A stretch of DNA of 64,000 nucleotides, from NCBI RefSeq assembly GCF_024519455.1, contig NZ_JALJRY010000001.1:543253-607252 (forward strand). Reading direction: 5' to 3'. Below the pieces are notes generated by a model. The model had not been told where the DNA came from. It saw only the letters and a program-made list of their open reading frames with translations, and searched no databases. Every line of letters starts with the position of its first letter. Position 1 is the first letter of the stretch. The position numbers and the translations under genes are program-made. This document shows positions 56,455 through 64,000 of the stretch, piece after piece. Source of the stretch: Streptomyces sp. STR69 (GTDB taxonomy: Bacteria; Actinomycetota; Actinomycetes; Streptomycetales; Streptomycetaceae).

Positions 56455-57258
56455 GTGACTCAATCAGTTCAACCGGTCGTCGTGGAAGGGCTCTCGGCAT
56501 GGTCGCCGGGCCGGGGTCTGACTCCTGCCGGCGCGTCCGGGGGACGGCTGCTGGTGGCGGACTCCTGGCTGGTGCGGGACGGCAGGGTGCGTGACCTGGA
56601 ACGGCATCAGGAGCGGTTCCTGCACTCCTGCGGCGAGGCCGGCGGGCCGCCGCTGAGCCGGCTGCTGCAGTTCTGGCGGGACGTGACCGATGCGCTGCCA
56701 CGCACCGGCGAGTGGTTTCCGCGGGTCGAACTCGCCGCCGAATCAATGGAGTTGCGGCTCCTGCTCCGGCCCGCGCCACCGCTCGGGACCGGCGTGCGGG
56801 TCTGGGCGGCGGGCCAGCGCGATCCCCGGATCGTCCCCCGCCGCAAGGGTCCCGACCTGGACACCCTCGCCCAGGTCCGCAAGCGGGCGTCGGAGGAGGG
56901 CGCCGAGGAGGCGCTGCTCGTCACGTCCTCCGGCGTCGTACTGGAGGCGGCCACCGCGAGCGTGCTGTGGTGGGAACACGACACCCTGTGCCTGCCCGCG
57001 CCGCAGCTGCCGGTCCTGCCCGGAGTGACCGCCGCCCTCGTCCAGGAACGGGCCCGGCGGACGGGTCTCCGCGTCGCCCACCGCGAGCGGACGGTGGCCG
57101 ACCTGGACGGCCGCGAGGTGTGGCTGGTGAACGCGCTGCACGGCATCCGCCCGGTCACGGCCTGGATGGGCGGGCTGCTCCGGACCGCACCGGCCGAGCG
57201 TGCCCCGGAATGGCGGACGTGGCTGGAGAACATCGGGGAGCCGCTGCCGGAGAAATAG
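56455..57258 (+). CDS. pabC: Aminodeoxychorismate lyase-like PLP enzyme
   Basis: A 267-residue fold-type IV PLP protein. The PLP Lys is in RRKGPDLDTLAQVRKR; LLVTSSGVVLEAATASVLWW is the family's substrate-side motif, and LPVLPGVTAALVQERARRTG binds the cofactor phosphate. It should split aminodeoxychorismate to 4-aminobenzoate and pyruvate. Being in the same transcript as pabAB makes a dedicated PABA supply very likely. The GTG start follows GGAAAGGGG. The operon ends at the hairpin 57273-57303. Confidence 0.85.
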   Translation: MTQSVQPVVVEGLSAWSPGRGLTPAGASGGRLLVADSWLVRDGRVRDLERHQERFLHSCGEAGGPPLSRLLQFWRDVTDALPRTGEWFPRVELAAESMELRLLLRPAPPLGTGVRVWAAGQRDPRIVPRRKGPDLDTLAQVRKRASEEGAEEALLVTSSGVVLEAATASVLWWEHDTLCLPAPQLPVLPGVTAALVQERARRTGLRVAHRERTVADLDGREVWLVNALHGIRPVTAWMGGLLRTAPAERAPEWRTWLENIGEPLPEK

Positions 57259-57272
57259 CGGAACGAAAGGAG

Positions 57273-57303
57273 ACGGGCATCGGCGAACATTGCCGATGCC
57301 CGT
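57273..57303. terminator. Bidirectional hairpin closing the cluster
   Basis: ACGGGCATCGGC (57273-57284) pairs perfectly with GCCGATGCCCGT (57292-57303) across a 7-base loop, 14 bases after the pabC-like stop and between convergent genes. Confidence 0.8.
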
Positions 57304-57321
57304 ATTCTGCATGCTGTTTCG

Positions 57322-57380
57322 CGGCCCTGTTTCCCGGCCCTGTTTCCCGGCTATTCCTGGACGTTTTTCCTGGACGTTTT
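57322..57380. repeat. Two adjacent 13-bp tandem duplications
   Basis: CGGCCCTGTTTCC occurs twice in tandem (57322-57334, 57335-57347); seven bases later TCCTGGACGTTTT occurs twice in tandem (57355-57367, 57368-57380). Both units are 13 bp and exact. They lie between the terminator and the stop of the CMD gene; function unknown. Confidence 0.8.
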
Positions 57381-57389
57381 CCCTCGGCG

Positions 57390-57875
57390 CTATTTCTTCG
57401 CCGGCTGATAACCCCCCGGCACCATCCGGGTCGCGATGGCGGTCCGGTTGTACGCGTTGATGACGGTGGCCGCCCAGATCAGCGCCGCGATCTGCTCCTC
57501 GGCGAAGACCTCCGCGGCCTCGGCGTACACGGCGTCCGGCACGTGTCCGTCGTGCACCAGGGTCACGGCCTCGGTCAACGCCAGCGCGGCGCGCTCGCGT
57601 TCGGTGAAGAAGGGGGTCTCCCGCCAGGCGCTGAGGGCGTACAGACGCTGCTCGGTCTCGCCCGCGGCGCGCGCGTCCTTGGTGTGCATGTCGAGACAGA
57701 AGGCGCAGCCGTTGAGCTGCGAGGCGCGGATCCTGAGCAGTTCCAGGATTTCCGGTTCGACCTTGGCGTCCTGGGCCGCGGACACGGCGGCGGCGTGCAG
57801 GGCGCCCATCGCGGCGGACACGTCGGGCGTGATTTTCTTCAATGCCACACGGGTTATCGCATCACTGTTACTCAT
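57390..57875 (-). CDS. Carboxymuconolactone decarboxylase/AhpD-like protein 1
   Basis: A 161-residue protein of the CMD family. The redox motif is in RIRASQLNGCAFCLDMHTKD (CxxC with a following His), preceded by a Glu-rich helix and followed by TERERAALALTEAVTLV. AhpD-like members are thiol peroxidase adaptors; others are decarboxylases. It reads toward the PABA cluster, on the opposite strand, and is divergent from two paralogues. Its AT-richer start region (MSNSDAITRVALKK) has a plausible ATG at 57875. Confidence 0.87.
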   Translation of the reverse strand: MSNSDAITRVALKKITPDVSAAMGALHAAAVSAAQDAKVEPEILELLRIRASQLNGCAFCLDMHTKDARAAGETEQRLYALSAWRETPFFTERERAALALTEAVTLVHDGHVPDAVYAEAAEVFAEEQIAALIWAATVINAYNRTAIATRMVPGGYQPAKK

Positions 57876-58026
57876 GAGCCGACTCTATCCGCTCCGTTGT
57901 ATTCAGGAATGGGAAACGGACCGAATACGGTCACATTGTTCGAGCGGGCCGGTGTCGAGATTGACCCACGTTTTCGGCACGGAAGTGGCCCATGCCGCGA
58001 GGTCGCCCGAAGCCTAGGGTGGAGAC

Positions 58027-58524
58027 ATGACCACCGAGGAAACCGCCCGATACGCCCCCGAACACAGCCCCCGCCTGGACTGGGCCCAGCTCGCGCCCGA
58101 GGTCTACAAGGCGATGGTCCGCCTCGACGCGGCCGCTCGCCGGGGCCTCGACCCGACGCTGCTGGAACTCGTGAAGATCCGTGCCTCGCAGCTCAACCAC
58201 TGCGCGTTCTGCCTCGACATGCACACCAAGGACGCGCTGGCGGCGGGCGAGCGCGTCGAGCGGATCGTCCAGCTCGGGGCGTGGGAGGAGTCCCGGCACT
58301 TCTACACCGAGAAGGAGCTGGCGGCGATCGAACTGACCGAGGCGGTCACCGTGCTGACGGACGGCTTCGTCCCGGACGAGGTCTACGAGCGGGCCGCCAA
58401 GCAGTTCGAGGAGGCCGAGCTGGCGCAGCTGATCGCCGCCATTACGGTGATCAACGCGTGGAACCGGTTCGGTGTGAGCACGCGGACGGTGCCGGGGCAC
58501 TACCAGGCGGGGCAGCACAAGTGA
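58027..58524 (+). CDS. Carboxymuconolactone decarboxylase/AhpD-like protein 2
   Basis: A 165-residue paralogue with KIRASQLNHCAFCLDMHTKD, WEESRHFYTEKELAAIELTE and the CMD core helices. The ATG follows GGTGGAGAC. It overlaps the third paralogue by four bases (GTGA), so the two are coexpressed and could form a hetero-oligomer. The 151 bp between proteins 1 and 2 should hold divergent promoters. Confidence 0.88.
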   Translation: MTTEETARYAPEHSPRLDWAQLAPEVYKAMVRLDAAARRGLDPTLLELVKIRASQLNHCAFCLDMHTKDALAAGERVERIVQLGAWEESRHFYTEKELAAIELTEAVTVLTDGFVPDEVYERAAKQFEEAELAQLIAAITVINAWNRFGVSTRTVPGHYQAGQHK

Positions 58525-58967
58525 CCGTGCGGACAAGGCTGTTGGACCGTGAGGTGGGGCAGGCGCTGTCCGCACTCAGCGCCGCCGCGAAGAAGGGCCT
58601 GGGCGACCCCGCGCTCGCCGAACTCGTCGTGATCCGGGCCTCGCAGCTCAACCACTGCGCGTTCTGTCTGGACATGCACCTCGCCATAGCCCGCGAACAC
58701 GGGGTGAGCGAGAGGCAGTTGGACCTGCTGGCCGCGTGGGAGGAGGCCGAGGGCGTCTTCGACGAGCGGGAGCGGGCCGCGCTGGCGCTGACCGAGGCGG
58801 TGACGGTCATCACCGAAGGCTTCGTGCCGGACGAGGTGTACGCGAGAGCCGCCGAGCACTTCACCGAAGGCCGACTCGCCCATCTCATCGGGCTGATCAC
58901 CGCCATCAACAACTGGAACCGGGTGATGGTCAGCCGCCGTATCGAGCCCGGGGGCTACCAGGCATGA
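58521..58967 (+). CDS. Carboxymuconolactone decarboxylase/AhpD-like protein 3
   Basis: A 148-residue paralogue with VIRASQLNHCAFCLDMHLAI and FDERERAALALTEAVTVIT. Starts at the GTG of a GTGA overlap; its stop overlaps the ATG of the next gene (ATGA), giving a tightly coupled three-gene set with the PEP mutase-family gene. The redox Cys pair and following His are intact. Confidence 0.87.
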   Translation: MTVRTRLLDREVGQALSALSAAAKKGLGDPALAELVVIRASQLNHCAFCLDMHLAIAREHGVSERQLDLLAAWEEAEGVFDERERAALALTEAVTVITEGFVPDEVYARAAEHFTEGRLAHLIGLITAINNWNRVMVSRRIEPGGYQA

Positions 58968-59689
58968 GCAAGGCGGAGATCTTCCGGGCCCTGCATCAGC
59001 GCCGGCTCCCCGGTGACCCGCTCGTGCTGCCCGGGCCCTGGGACGTGGTCAGTGCGCGGGTGTTCGTGGACGCCGGGTTCCCGGCGCTCGCCACGCCGAG
59101 TGCCGGGATCGCCGCCTCGCTGGGGTACGAGGACGGGGCGACGCCGGTGGACGAGATGTTCGCGGCGGTCGCGCGGATCGCGGGGGCCGTGGACGTGCCG
59201 GTGTCGGCGGACGTCGAGGACGGATACGGACTCACGCCGAAGGAACTGGTGGAACGGCTTCTGGAGGCCGGGGCCGTGGGGTGCAACCTTGAGGACTCCG
59301 CCGGGGGTGTCCTCAAGGACCCACGGCAGCACGCCGACTGGCTCGCCGAGGTGCGGTCCGCAGCGGCCGACCGGCTGTTCGTCAACGCGCGCGTCGACAC
59401 CTTCGCGTATGGCGACGGCGACCCCGAACGGGCCATCGAGCGGGCCGCGTTGTACGTCGCCGCGGGTGCCGACTGTGTCTATCCGATCGACGCTCCGGCG
59501 GACGTACTGCCGTTGCTGCGGTCCGGTGTCCAGGGGCCGGTCAACGTGTTCGGCCGGCTGGACGGCAAGGGCCCCTCGCCCACCGAACTCGGTGAACTCG
59601 GGGCCACTCGCGTCACGTTCGGGCCGGGGCTCCAGCGCTGGGCGGCACTCGCTCTGGAAGGGATGGCCGGGCAGTTGCAGAGGCCGTGA
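58964..59689 (+). CDS. Isocitrate lyase/PEP mutase superfamily protein
   Basis: A 241-residue TIM-barrel enzyme: LPGPWDVVSARVFVDAGFPA, the Mg-binding VSADVEDGYG, and VGCNLEDSAGGVL with the superfamily Asp/Glu ligands. The catalytic loop Cys of isocitrate/methylisocitrate lyase (KKCGH) is missing, so it is more likely an oxaloacetate decarboxylase-, phosphonopyruvate hydrolase- or related enzyme. Fully coupled to the CMD genes. Converges with the betaine-binding protein gene, six bases apart. Confidence 0.87.
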   Translation: MSKAEIFRALHQRRLPGDPLVLPGPWDVVSARVFVDAGFPALATPSAGIAASLGYEDGATPVDEMFAAVARIAGAVDVPVSADVEDGYGLTPKELVERLLEAGAVGCNLEDSAGGVLKDPRQHADWLAEVRSAAADRLFVNARVDTFAYGDGDPERAIERAALYVAAGADCVYPIDAPADVLPLLRSGVQGPVNVFGRLDGKGPSPTELGELGATRVTFGPGLQRWAALALEGMAGQLQRP

Positions 59690-59695
59690 GCGGGG

Positions 59696-60643
59696 TCAGG
59701 ACAGCCATGCCTTCCAGGTGGCGGGGTGGCTGTCCACCCACTTCTTCGCCGCGTCCGCCGGTGACAGCTTCTGGTCGGCGATCATCAGGGAGACCTCGTT
59801 CTGGTCCTCGGTCGTCCACCTGAACCTCTTCAGGAAGGCCGCCGCCTTGCCGCCGCTCCCGGCGAAGTCCGTGTTGAGGTACTTCTGCAGCGGGGTGTAC
59901 GGGTAGGCGCAGGCGACCTTGGCCGCGTCGGCGTCGCAACCCTCCTTGTAGGCGGGGAGTTTCACCTCGGTCATCGGCACCTTCTTGAACAGCCACTGGG
60001 GTGCGTACCAGTAGGTGAGGAAGGGCTTCCTCTCCTTGGCGAACTGCTTCATCTGGGTGATCTGCGCGGCCTCCGAACCGGCGAACACCACCTGGTAGTT
60101 CAGCTTCAGGTTGGTCACCAGCGCCTTGTCGTTGGTGACGTAGGAGGGTGAACCGTCCATCAGCTGGCCCTTGTTGCCGCTCTCGGCCGTGCGGAACAGC
60201 GAGGAGTACTTGTCGAGGTTCTTCCAGTTCGTGATGTCGGGGTGCTGCTTGACCAGGTAGGTCGGGACGTACCAGCCGATGTGCCCGGTCACCCCGAGGC
60301 CGCCCGCGCGCGTGATCGTCTTCTTGTCGTCGACGTAGCGCTTCTCCTGGTCGGGGTGGCCCCAGTCCTCCAGGATCGCGTCGACCCGGCCCTGGCTGAG
60401 CGCGTCCCACGCGGGGACCTCGTCGACCTGGACGGTGTCGACGCGGTAGCCGAGCTTGTGCTCCAACAGGTACTGCGCGACGGCCACGTTGGCCTGTGCG
60501 CCCACCCAGGACTGGACGGAGAGGGTCACGGTCCTGGCGCCCCGCGCGTTGGCGAAGGGCGAGGCCTGCTTGGTCATGTCGGCGGCGCCGCAACCGGTGA
60601 GCAGCACCAGCGACGCCACGGCAGCGGTCGTACGGACTCGCAT
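59696..60643 (-). CDS. Glycine betaine/choline ABC transporter binding lipoprotein
   Basis: A 315-residue OpuAC-family protein. The lipobox is VLLTGCGAAD, giving a diacylated Cys at about residue 18. The fold shows TVTLSVQSWVGAQANVAVAQ, EVPAWDALSQGRVDAILEDW and conserved Trp residues (GWYVPTYL, TYWYAPQWLF) that would form the aromatic box for a quaternary amine. Last gene of the operon, two bases after the permease stop. Confidence 0.9.
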   Translation of the reverse strand: MRVRTTAAVASLVLLTGCGAADMTKQASPFANARGARTVTLSVQSWVGAQANVAVAQYLLEHKLGYRVDTVQVDEVPAWDALSQGRVDAILEDWGHPDQEKRYVDDKKTITRAGGLGVTGHIGWYVPTYLVKQHPDITNWKNLDKYSSLFRTAESGNKGQLMDGSPSYVTNDKALVTNLKLNYQVVFAGSEAAQITQMKQFAKERKPFLTYWYAPQWLFKKVPMTEVKLPAYKEGCDADAAKVACAYPYTPLQKYLNTDFAGSGGKAAAFLKRFRWTTEDQNEVSLMIADQKLSPADAAKKWVDSHPATWKAWLS

Positions 60644-60644
60644 G

Positions 60645-62600
60645 TCAGGCTCCCTTCCTGGTGCGGCGTTCCGTCGGCTGGGTCACGCGGTCGAGCATCA
60701 GGCCGAGGCAGACGATCGCGGCGCCCGCCACCAGGCCGGTCGCCAAGTCGCCCTGGGCCAGGCCGAATACGGCGTCGTAGCCGAGCGCGCCACCGCCGAC
60801 CAGGCCGCCGATGATGACGACGGCGAGGACGAGGACGACGCCCTGGTTGACGGCGAGGAGCAACGCCGGGCGGGCGAGCGGGAGTTGGATCTGCCGCAAC
60901 TGCTGGGCGCTGGTCGCGCCGAGCGAGCGGGCCGACTCCAGGGCGGCCGGGTCGACCTGGCGCAGGCCCTGGGTGGTGATGCGGACGACGGCGGGGAGGG
61001 CATAGACGACGGCCGCCGCGACGGCGGGGGCGCGGCCCACGCCGAACAGGGCGACGACCGGGATCAGGTACACGAACTGCGGCATCGTCTGGCAGACGTC
61101 GAGGACGGGCCGCAGGGCGCGTTCGAAGCGGTCGCTGCGGGCGGCGGCGATACCGGTCGCGAAGCCGAGGACGAGGGTGACGGCCACGGCGGCGAGCACC
61201 TGCGACAGCGTGTCCAGCGACGGCTTCCACACACCGAGCACACCGGTCGCGGCCATGGCGAGGACGGCGGTGAGCGCGGTGCGCCAGGTGCCGATCACCC
61301 AGGCCAGGGCGGCGACGATCAGGAGGACTGCCCACCAGGGCAGCCACTGCAGTCCGTCGCGTACGGGGTCCAGCACCCAGGTGGTGAAGTGGCCCGCCCA
61401 GTCGGCGGTGCCGCCGAGGTAGGGGACGCCGGAGTAGAGGTGGGCGGTCATCCAGTCGACGACGCGGTTCACCGGTTCGGCGATGTCCAGACTCCAGCCG
61501 GAGGGCCAGTCGAGGGCGCCGGCCAAGCGGGCGGCCAGCGCTACGGCCACGGCGGCTGCGAGCGCGTACAGCCAGAGGCGGAGACCCGTGCCCTGCTCCC
61601 CCGTGGGCTCGTCGGTCTGCTCGCCCGCCGCCGCCGTGACCCGGTCGAGTACGACGGCCAGCAGCACGATCGGGATGCCTGCGGCCAGGGCCGCGCCCAC
61701 GTCCACGGAGGCGAGGGCCTGGTAGACGCGGTCGCCGAGGCCTCCGGCGCCGATCACGGAGGCGATGACGGCCATGGACAGGGCCATCATGATCGTCTGG
61801 TTGAGGCCGAGGAGGAGCTGCTTGCGGGCCAGCGGGATACGGGCGGTCAACAGGCGTTGGGGTCCGGTGGCGCCCAGGGACTCGACGGCCTCCAGGACCT
61901 CCGGGTCGGCCTCGCGCAGGCCGAGCGCGGTGAGGCGGGCCATCGGCGGGGCGGCGTAGACGACGGTGGCGAGGACGGCGGCGGGGACGCCGATGCCGAA
62001 GACGAGGACGACGGGGAGGAGGTAGGCGAAGGCCGGGAGCACCTGCATGGTGTCCAGGACCGGGCGCAGCGCGCGGTCCGTCCGCTCGGAGAGGCCGCCG
62101 GCCAGGCCGAGCAGCGCGCCCACGACGACCGAGGTGAGCACCGCGACCACCATGAGCGCGAGGGTCTGCATGGTCGGCACCCACATACCGAGCAGCCCGC
62201 AGACGAGGAAGGCGACACCGGTCCCGACCGCGAGCCGAACACCGGCCGCCCGCCAAGCGACGAGGGCGCCGAACGCGGTGACGCCCGCCCAGCCCGCGGC
62301 GAGCAGGACCAGGTAGACGGCGCGTACGGAGAGGACGACGGCGTTGCTGATGTAGCCGAAGAAGTAGAGGAACAGTGGGTGGCTGTCGCGGTTGTCGATG
62401 ATCCAGTCGTTGGCCCGGCCCAGCGGTCCGGACAGGTCGACGGTGAGGGCGCCCGGCCAACTGCCGCTGGACCAGTGGGCGTTGGCGAGCGGCACGAGGA
62501 CCGCGGCGGCGAGCGCGAGCAGCAGGAGCTTGTGCGCGGCCCGGTGCCGGAGGATTCCGGGGAGGGCGGGGCGCGGGGCGGGTGCGGTGACCGTGGCCAT
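60645..62600 (-). CDS. Glycine betaine ABC transporter, fused double permease
   Basis: A 651-residue protein with two complete binding-protein-dependent permease modules. Each carries its own EAA loop: AVESLGATGPQRLLTARIPL (about residue 240) and ARSLGATSAQQLRQIQLPLA (about 580), and each has the core stretch ALRPVLD followed by VLPAFAYLLPVVLVFGIG-like and TMPQFVYLIPVVALFGVG-like helices. Most ProW proteins have a single module and act as homodimers. About 12-13 membrane helices in all. Start overlaps the ATPase stop by one base. Confidence 0.92.
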   Translation of the reverse strand: MATVTAPAPRPALPGILRHRAAHKLLLLALAAAVLVPLANAHWSSGSWPGALTVDLSGPLGRANDWIIDNRDSHPLFLYFFGYISNAVVLSVRAVYLVLLAAGWAGVTAFGALVAWRAAGVRLAVGTGVAFLVCGLLGMWVPTMQTLALMVVAVLTSVVVGALLGLAGGLSERTDRALRPVLDTMQVLPAFAYLLPVVLVFGIGVPAAVLATVVYAAPPMARLTALGLREADPEVLEAVESLGATGPQRLLTARIPLARKQLLLGLNQTIMMALSMAVIASVIGAGGLGDRVYQALASVDVGAALAAGIPIVLLAVVLDRVTAAAGEQTDEPTGEQGTGLRLWLYALAAAVAVALAARLAGALDWPSGWSLDIAEPVNRVVDWMTAHLYSGVPYLGGTADWAGHFTTWVLDPVRDGLQWLPWWAVLLIVAALAWVIGTWRTALTAVLAMAATGVLGVWKPSLDTLSQVLAAVAVTLVLGFATGIAAARSDRFERALRPVLDVCQTMPQFVYLIPVVALFGVGRAPAVAAAVVYALPAVVRITTQGLRQVDPAALESARSLGATSAQQLRQIQLPLARPALLLAVNQGVVLVLAVVIIGGLVGGGALGYDAVFGLAQGDLATGLVAGAAIVCLGLMLDRVTQPTERRTRKGA

Positions 62601-63670
62601 CAGACCGCCTCCTTGCCGGTATCGGCGAGCTCCGCCCCTGCCACGACGTCCAGCAGCCGTGCCTGGTCGACCACGCCCAGACAGCGGCCGTCCTCCACCA
62701 CACAGGCGGGCCGGCCGCTGCGGGACACCACCTTGATGGCCTCGGCGACGACCGCGTCGGCCGCGACCGCACCGGGGTGCTCCGCTCCCCCGCAGTCCCC
62801 GGCCCGCATCGCCGTACGGACCGTCATGACGTCCGCGCGCGGCACGTCCCGTACGAACTCGCGGACGTAGTCGTCGGCCGGGGAGCCCACGATCTCCTCG
62901 GGGGTGCCGAGCTGGACGATCCGGCCGTCGCGCATGAGGGCGATGCGGTCGCCGAGTTTCAGCGCCTCGTTCAGGTCGTGGGTGATGAAGACCATCGTGC
63001 GGCCCTCCTCGTGGTGCAGCCGGACGACCTCCTCCTGCATGTCGCGCCGGATCAGCGGGTCGAGTGCGCTGAACGGCTCGTCGAAGAGCAGGACTTGGGG
63101 ATCGACCGCCAACGCCCGGGCCAGGCCCACGCGTTGGCGCTGGCCACCGGAGAGCTGGCCGGGTCGGCGCTGTTCCATCCCCTCCAGGCCGACCTTGGTG
63201 ACGACCTCGGCGGCCCGGCGGCGGCGCTCGGCCTTGCCGATGCCCTGGATTTCGAGGCCGTAGGCGACGTTGTCGAGGACCGTGCGGTGCGGGAGGAGGC
63301 CGAAGTGCTGGAAGACCATCGCGGCGCGGTGGCGGCGCAGTTCGCGCAGCCGGGACCTGTCCATGGCGCGGACGTCCTCGCCGTCGATGGCGATCGAGCC
63401 CGCGGTCGGTTCGATGAGGCGGGTGAGGCAGCGGACCAGGGTGGACTTGCCGGAGCCGGACAGGCCCATCACCACGAAGACCTCGCCCTTGCGCACGTCG
63501 AAGGAGACGTCACGGACGGCGGTGGTGCAGCCGGTGCGGGTGCGCAGGTCGGCGGCGTCGAGGGCGGCGAGTTCCGGATCGGCCGGGATCTGCTCGGACT
63601 TGGGGCCGAAGACCTTCCAGAGGCCGTCCACGGAGAACACGGGGCTGTTCGCGGCGGTGGAGGTACTCAT
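62600..63670 (-). CDS. Glycine betaine ABC transporter ATP-binding protein
   Basis: A 356-residue ProV/OpuAA-type ATPase. Walker A is GLSGSGKST, the Q-loop [11 protein letters not shown], the signature [15 protein letters not shown], Walker [14 protein letters not shown], and the switch His [14 protein letters not shown]. The C-terminal ~90 residues contain CBS-like sequence ([20 protein letters not shown]), the usual osmosensing/c-di-AMP region. ATG 63670 overlaps the preceding stop by one base. Confidence 0.93.
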   Translation of the reverse strand: MSTSTAANSPVFSVDGLWKVFGPKSEQIPADPELAALDAADLRTRTGCTTAVRDVSFDVRKGEVFVVMGLSGSGKSTLVRCLTRLIEPTAGSIAIDGEDVRAMDRSRLRELRRHRAAMVFQHFGLLPHRTVLDNVAYGLEIQGIGKAERRRRAAEVVTKVGLEGMEQRRPGQLSGGQRQRVGLARALAVDPQVLLFDEPFSALDPLIRRDMQEEVVRLHHEEGRTMVFITHDLNEALKLGDRIALMRDGRIVQLGTPEEIVGSPADDYVREFVRDVPRADVMTVRTAMRAGDCGGAEHPGAVAADAVVAEAIKVVSRSGRPACVVEDGRCLGVVDQARLLDVVAGAELADTGKEAV

Positions 63671-64000
63671 CACGCACCGCCCCCGATCAGATCGACGGCC
63701 CGTTCGCCGACCATGAGCACCCCGATCATCGGGTTCACGGCGGGCATGGCCGGGAAGACGGAGGCATCGGCGATGCGAATGCCGTCCAGACCGCGGATAC
63801 GCAACTCCGGGTCCACCACGGCCAGTTCGTCGGCCCCGTCGCCCATCCGGCAGGTGCCCGCCGGGTGGTAGACGGTGTGGGCGACCTTGCGGGCGTACTC
63901 GCTCAGTTCGGCGTCGCCGAGGATCTCCGGGCCGGGGGCCACTTCCCGCTTGAGCCAGCCCGCGAGGGGTTCGGTGCGGGCGATCTCGCGGGCGATGCGG
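63670..64000 (-). CDS. GMC-family oxidoreductase, choline dehydrogenase-like (partial)
   Basis: Only the C-terminal ~109 residues are inside the window; the frame continues past base 64000. It shows the GMC C-domain: [15 protein letters not shown] with the active-site His, then [20 protein letters not shown] and [17 protein letters not shown]. Being first in an operon with a betaine/choline transporter suggests choline dehydrogenase (BetA) activity, feeding osmoprotection or carbon metabolism. Confidence 0.88.
   Translation of the reverse strand, partial: RIAREIARTEPLAGWLKREVAPGPEILGDAELSEYARKVAHTVYHPAGTCRMGDGADELAVVDPELRIRGLDGIRIADASVFPAMPAVNPMIGVLMVGERAVDLIGGGA

Noticed and set aside
60456..62870. 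An 804-codon open frame on the plus strand opposite the double permease
   Set aside because: Its composition (Gly/Glu/Asp/Arg/Gln repeats) is the antisense of a membrane protein in high-GC DNA; the minus strand encodes clear permease motifs.

Overview
The window is high-GC DNA (a strong third-position G/C bias in every gene) with a gene content and order typical of a Streptomyces chromosome: a conservon-type P450 gene, a succinate dehydrogenase operon in the order sdhC-sdhD-sdhA-sdhB, a D-Ala-D-Ala carboxypeptidase next to an SCO4848-family membrane protein, trpS beside an ECF sigma gene, and a glyA preceded by a ZTP riboswitch. Genus assignment is inference from gene families; no rRNA or tRNA gene is present.

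Layout. 1-3.5 kb: a P450 (cut by the window edge), a second P450 and an enoyl-CoA hydratase-like gene, closed by a strong hairpin. 3.6-11.2 kb: amidohydrolase, ECF sigma with a small partner, MFS exporter, three poorly characterised proteins and a secreted GH20 hexosaminidase. 11.4-15.7 kb: an OHCU decarboxylase-like gene and sdhCDAB. 15.9-21.8 kb: an unusual four-gene unit (Glu/Arg-rich glycine-zipper protein, HExxH protein, large unknown protein, modular peptidoglycan hydrolase). 21.9-27.7 kb: a large LuxR-type regulator, Uma2 nuclease-like and VOC proteins, and a small operon (membrane protein, DCC1-type thioredoxin-like protein, TetR) behind a promoter with two matching palindromes. 27.7-34.5 kb: MMPL exporter with its own palindrome, a two-component system, an SpoIIAB-like kinase and a solute-binding protein. 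34.7-42.4 kb: a two-gene segment flanked by a 33-bp direct repeat derived from the 3' end of the metallophosphoesterase gene, then cell-envelope genes and trpS. 42.5-45.6 kb: an ECF sigma operon and a pair of related exported proteins that share one promoter sequence. 45.7-48.2 kb: glyA with riboswitch and a DMT transporter.

48.4-57.3 kb is the main accessory region: a candidate biosynthetic cluster. A fused aminodeoxychorismate synthase (PabAB) and a PabC-type lyase should make 4-aminobenzoate; two adenylate-forming enzymes could activate it or a partner acid; a flavin monooxygenase, an ABM-domain membrane protein and a divergent DUF3050 protein carrying an H-x3-D-x3-H signature like that of haem-oxygenase-like diiron oxygenases could oxidise it. 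I do not recognise a known product. 57.4-59.7 kb holds three carboxymuconolactone decarboxylase/AhpD-like proteins and a PEP mutase/isocitrate lyase-family protein. 59.7-64 kb is a glycine betaine/choline uptake operon with a fused double permease and a GMC oxidoreductase running off the window.

The observations I consider most worth following are the PABA plus putative diiron-oxygenase cluster, the shared ECF promoter pair, the four-gene envelope unit at 16-22 kb, a structured intergenic repeat that has become coding sequence twice, and the direct repeats that flank the DinB/RibD-like pair.
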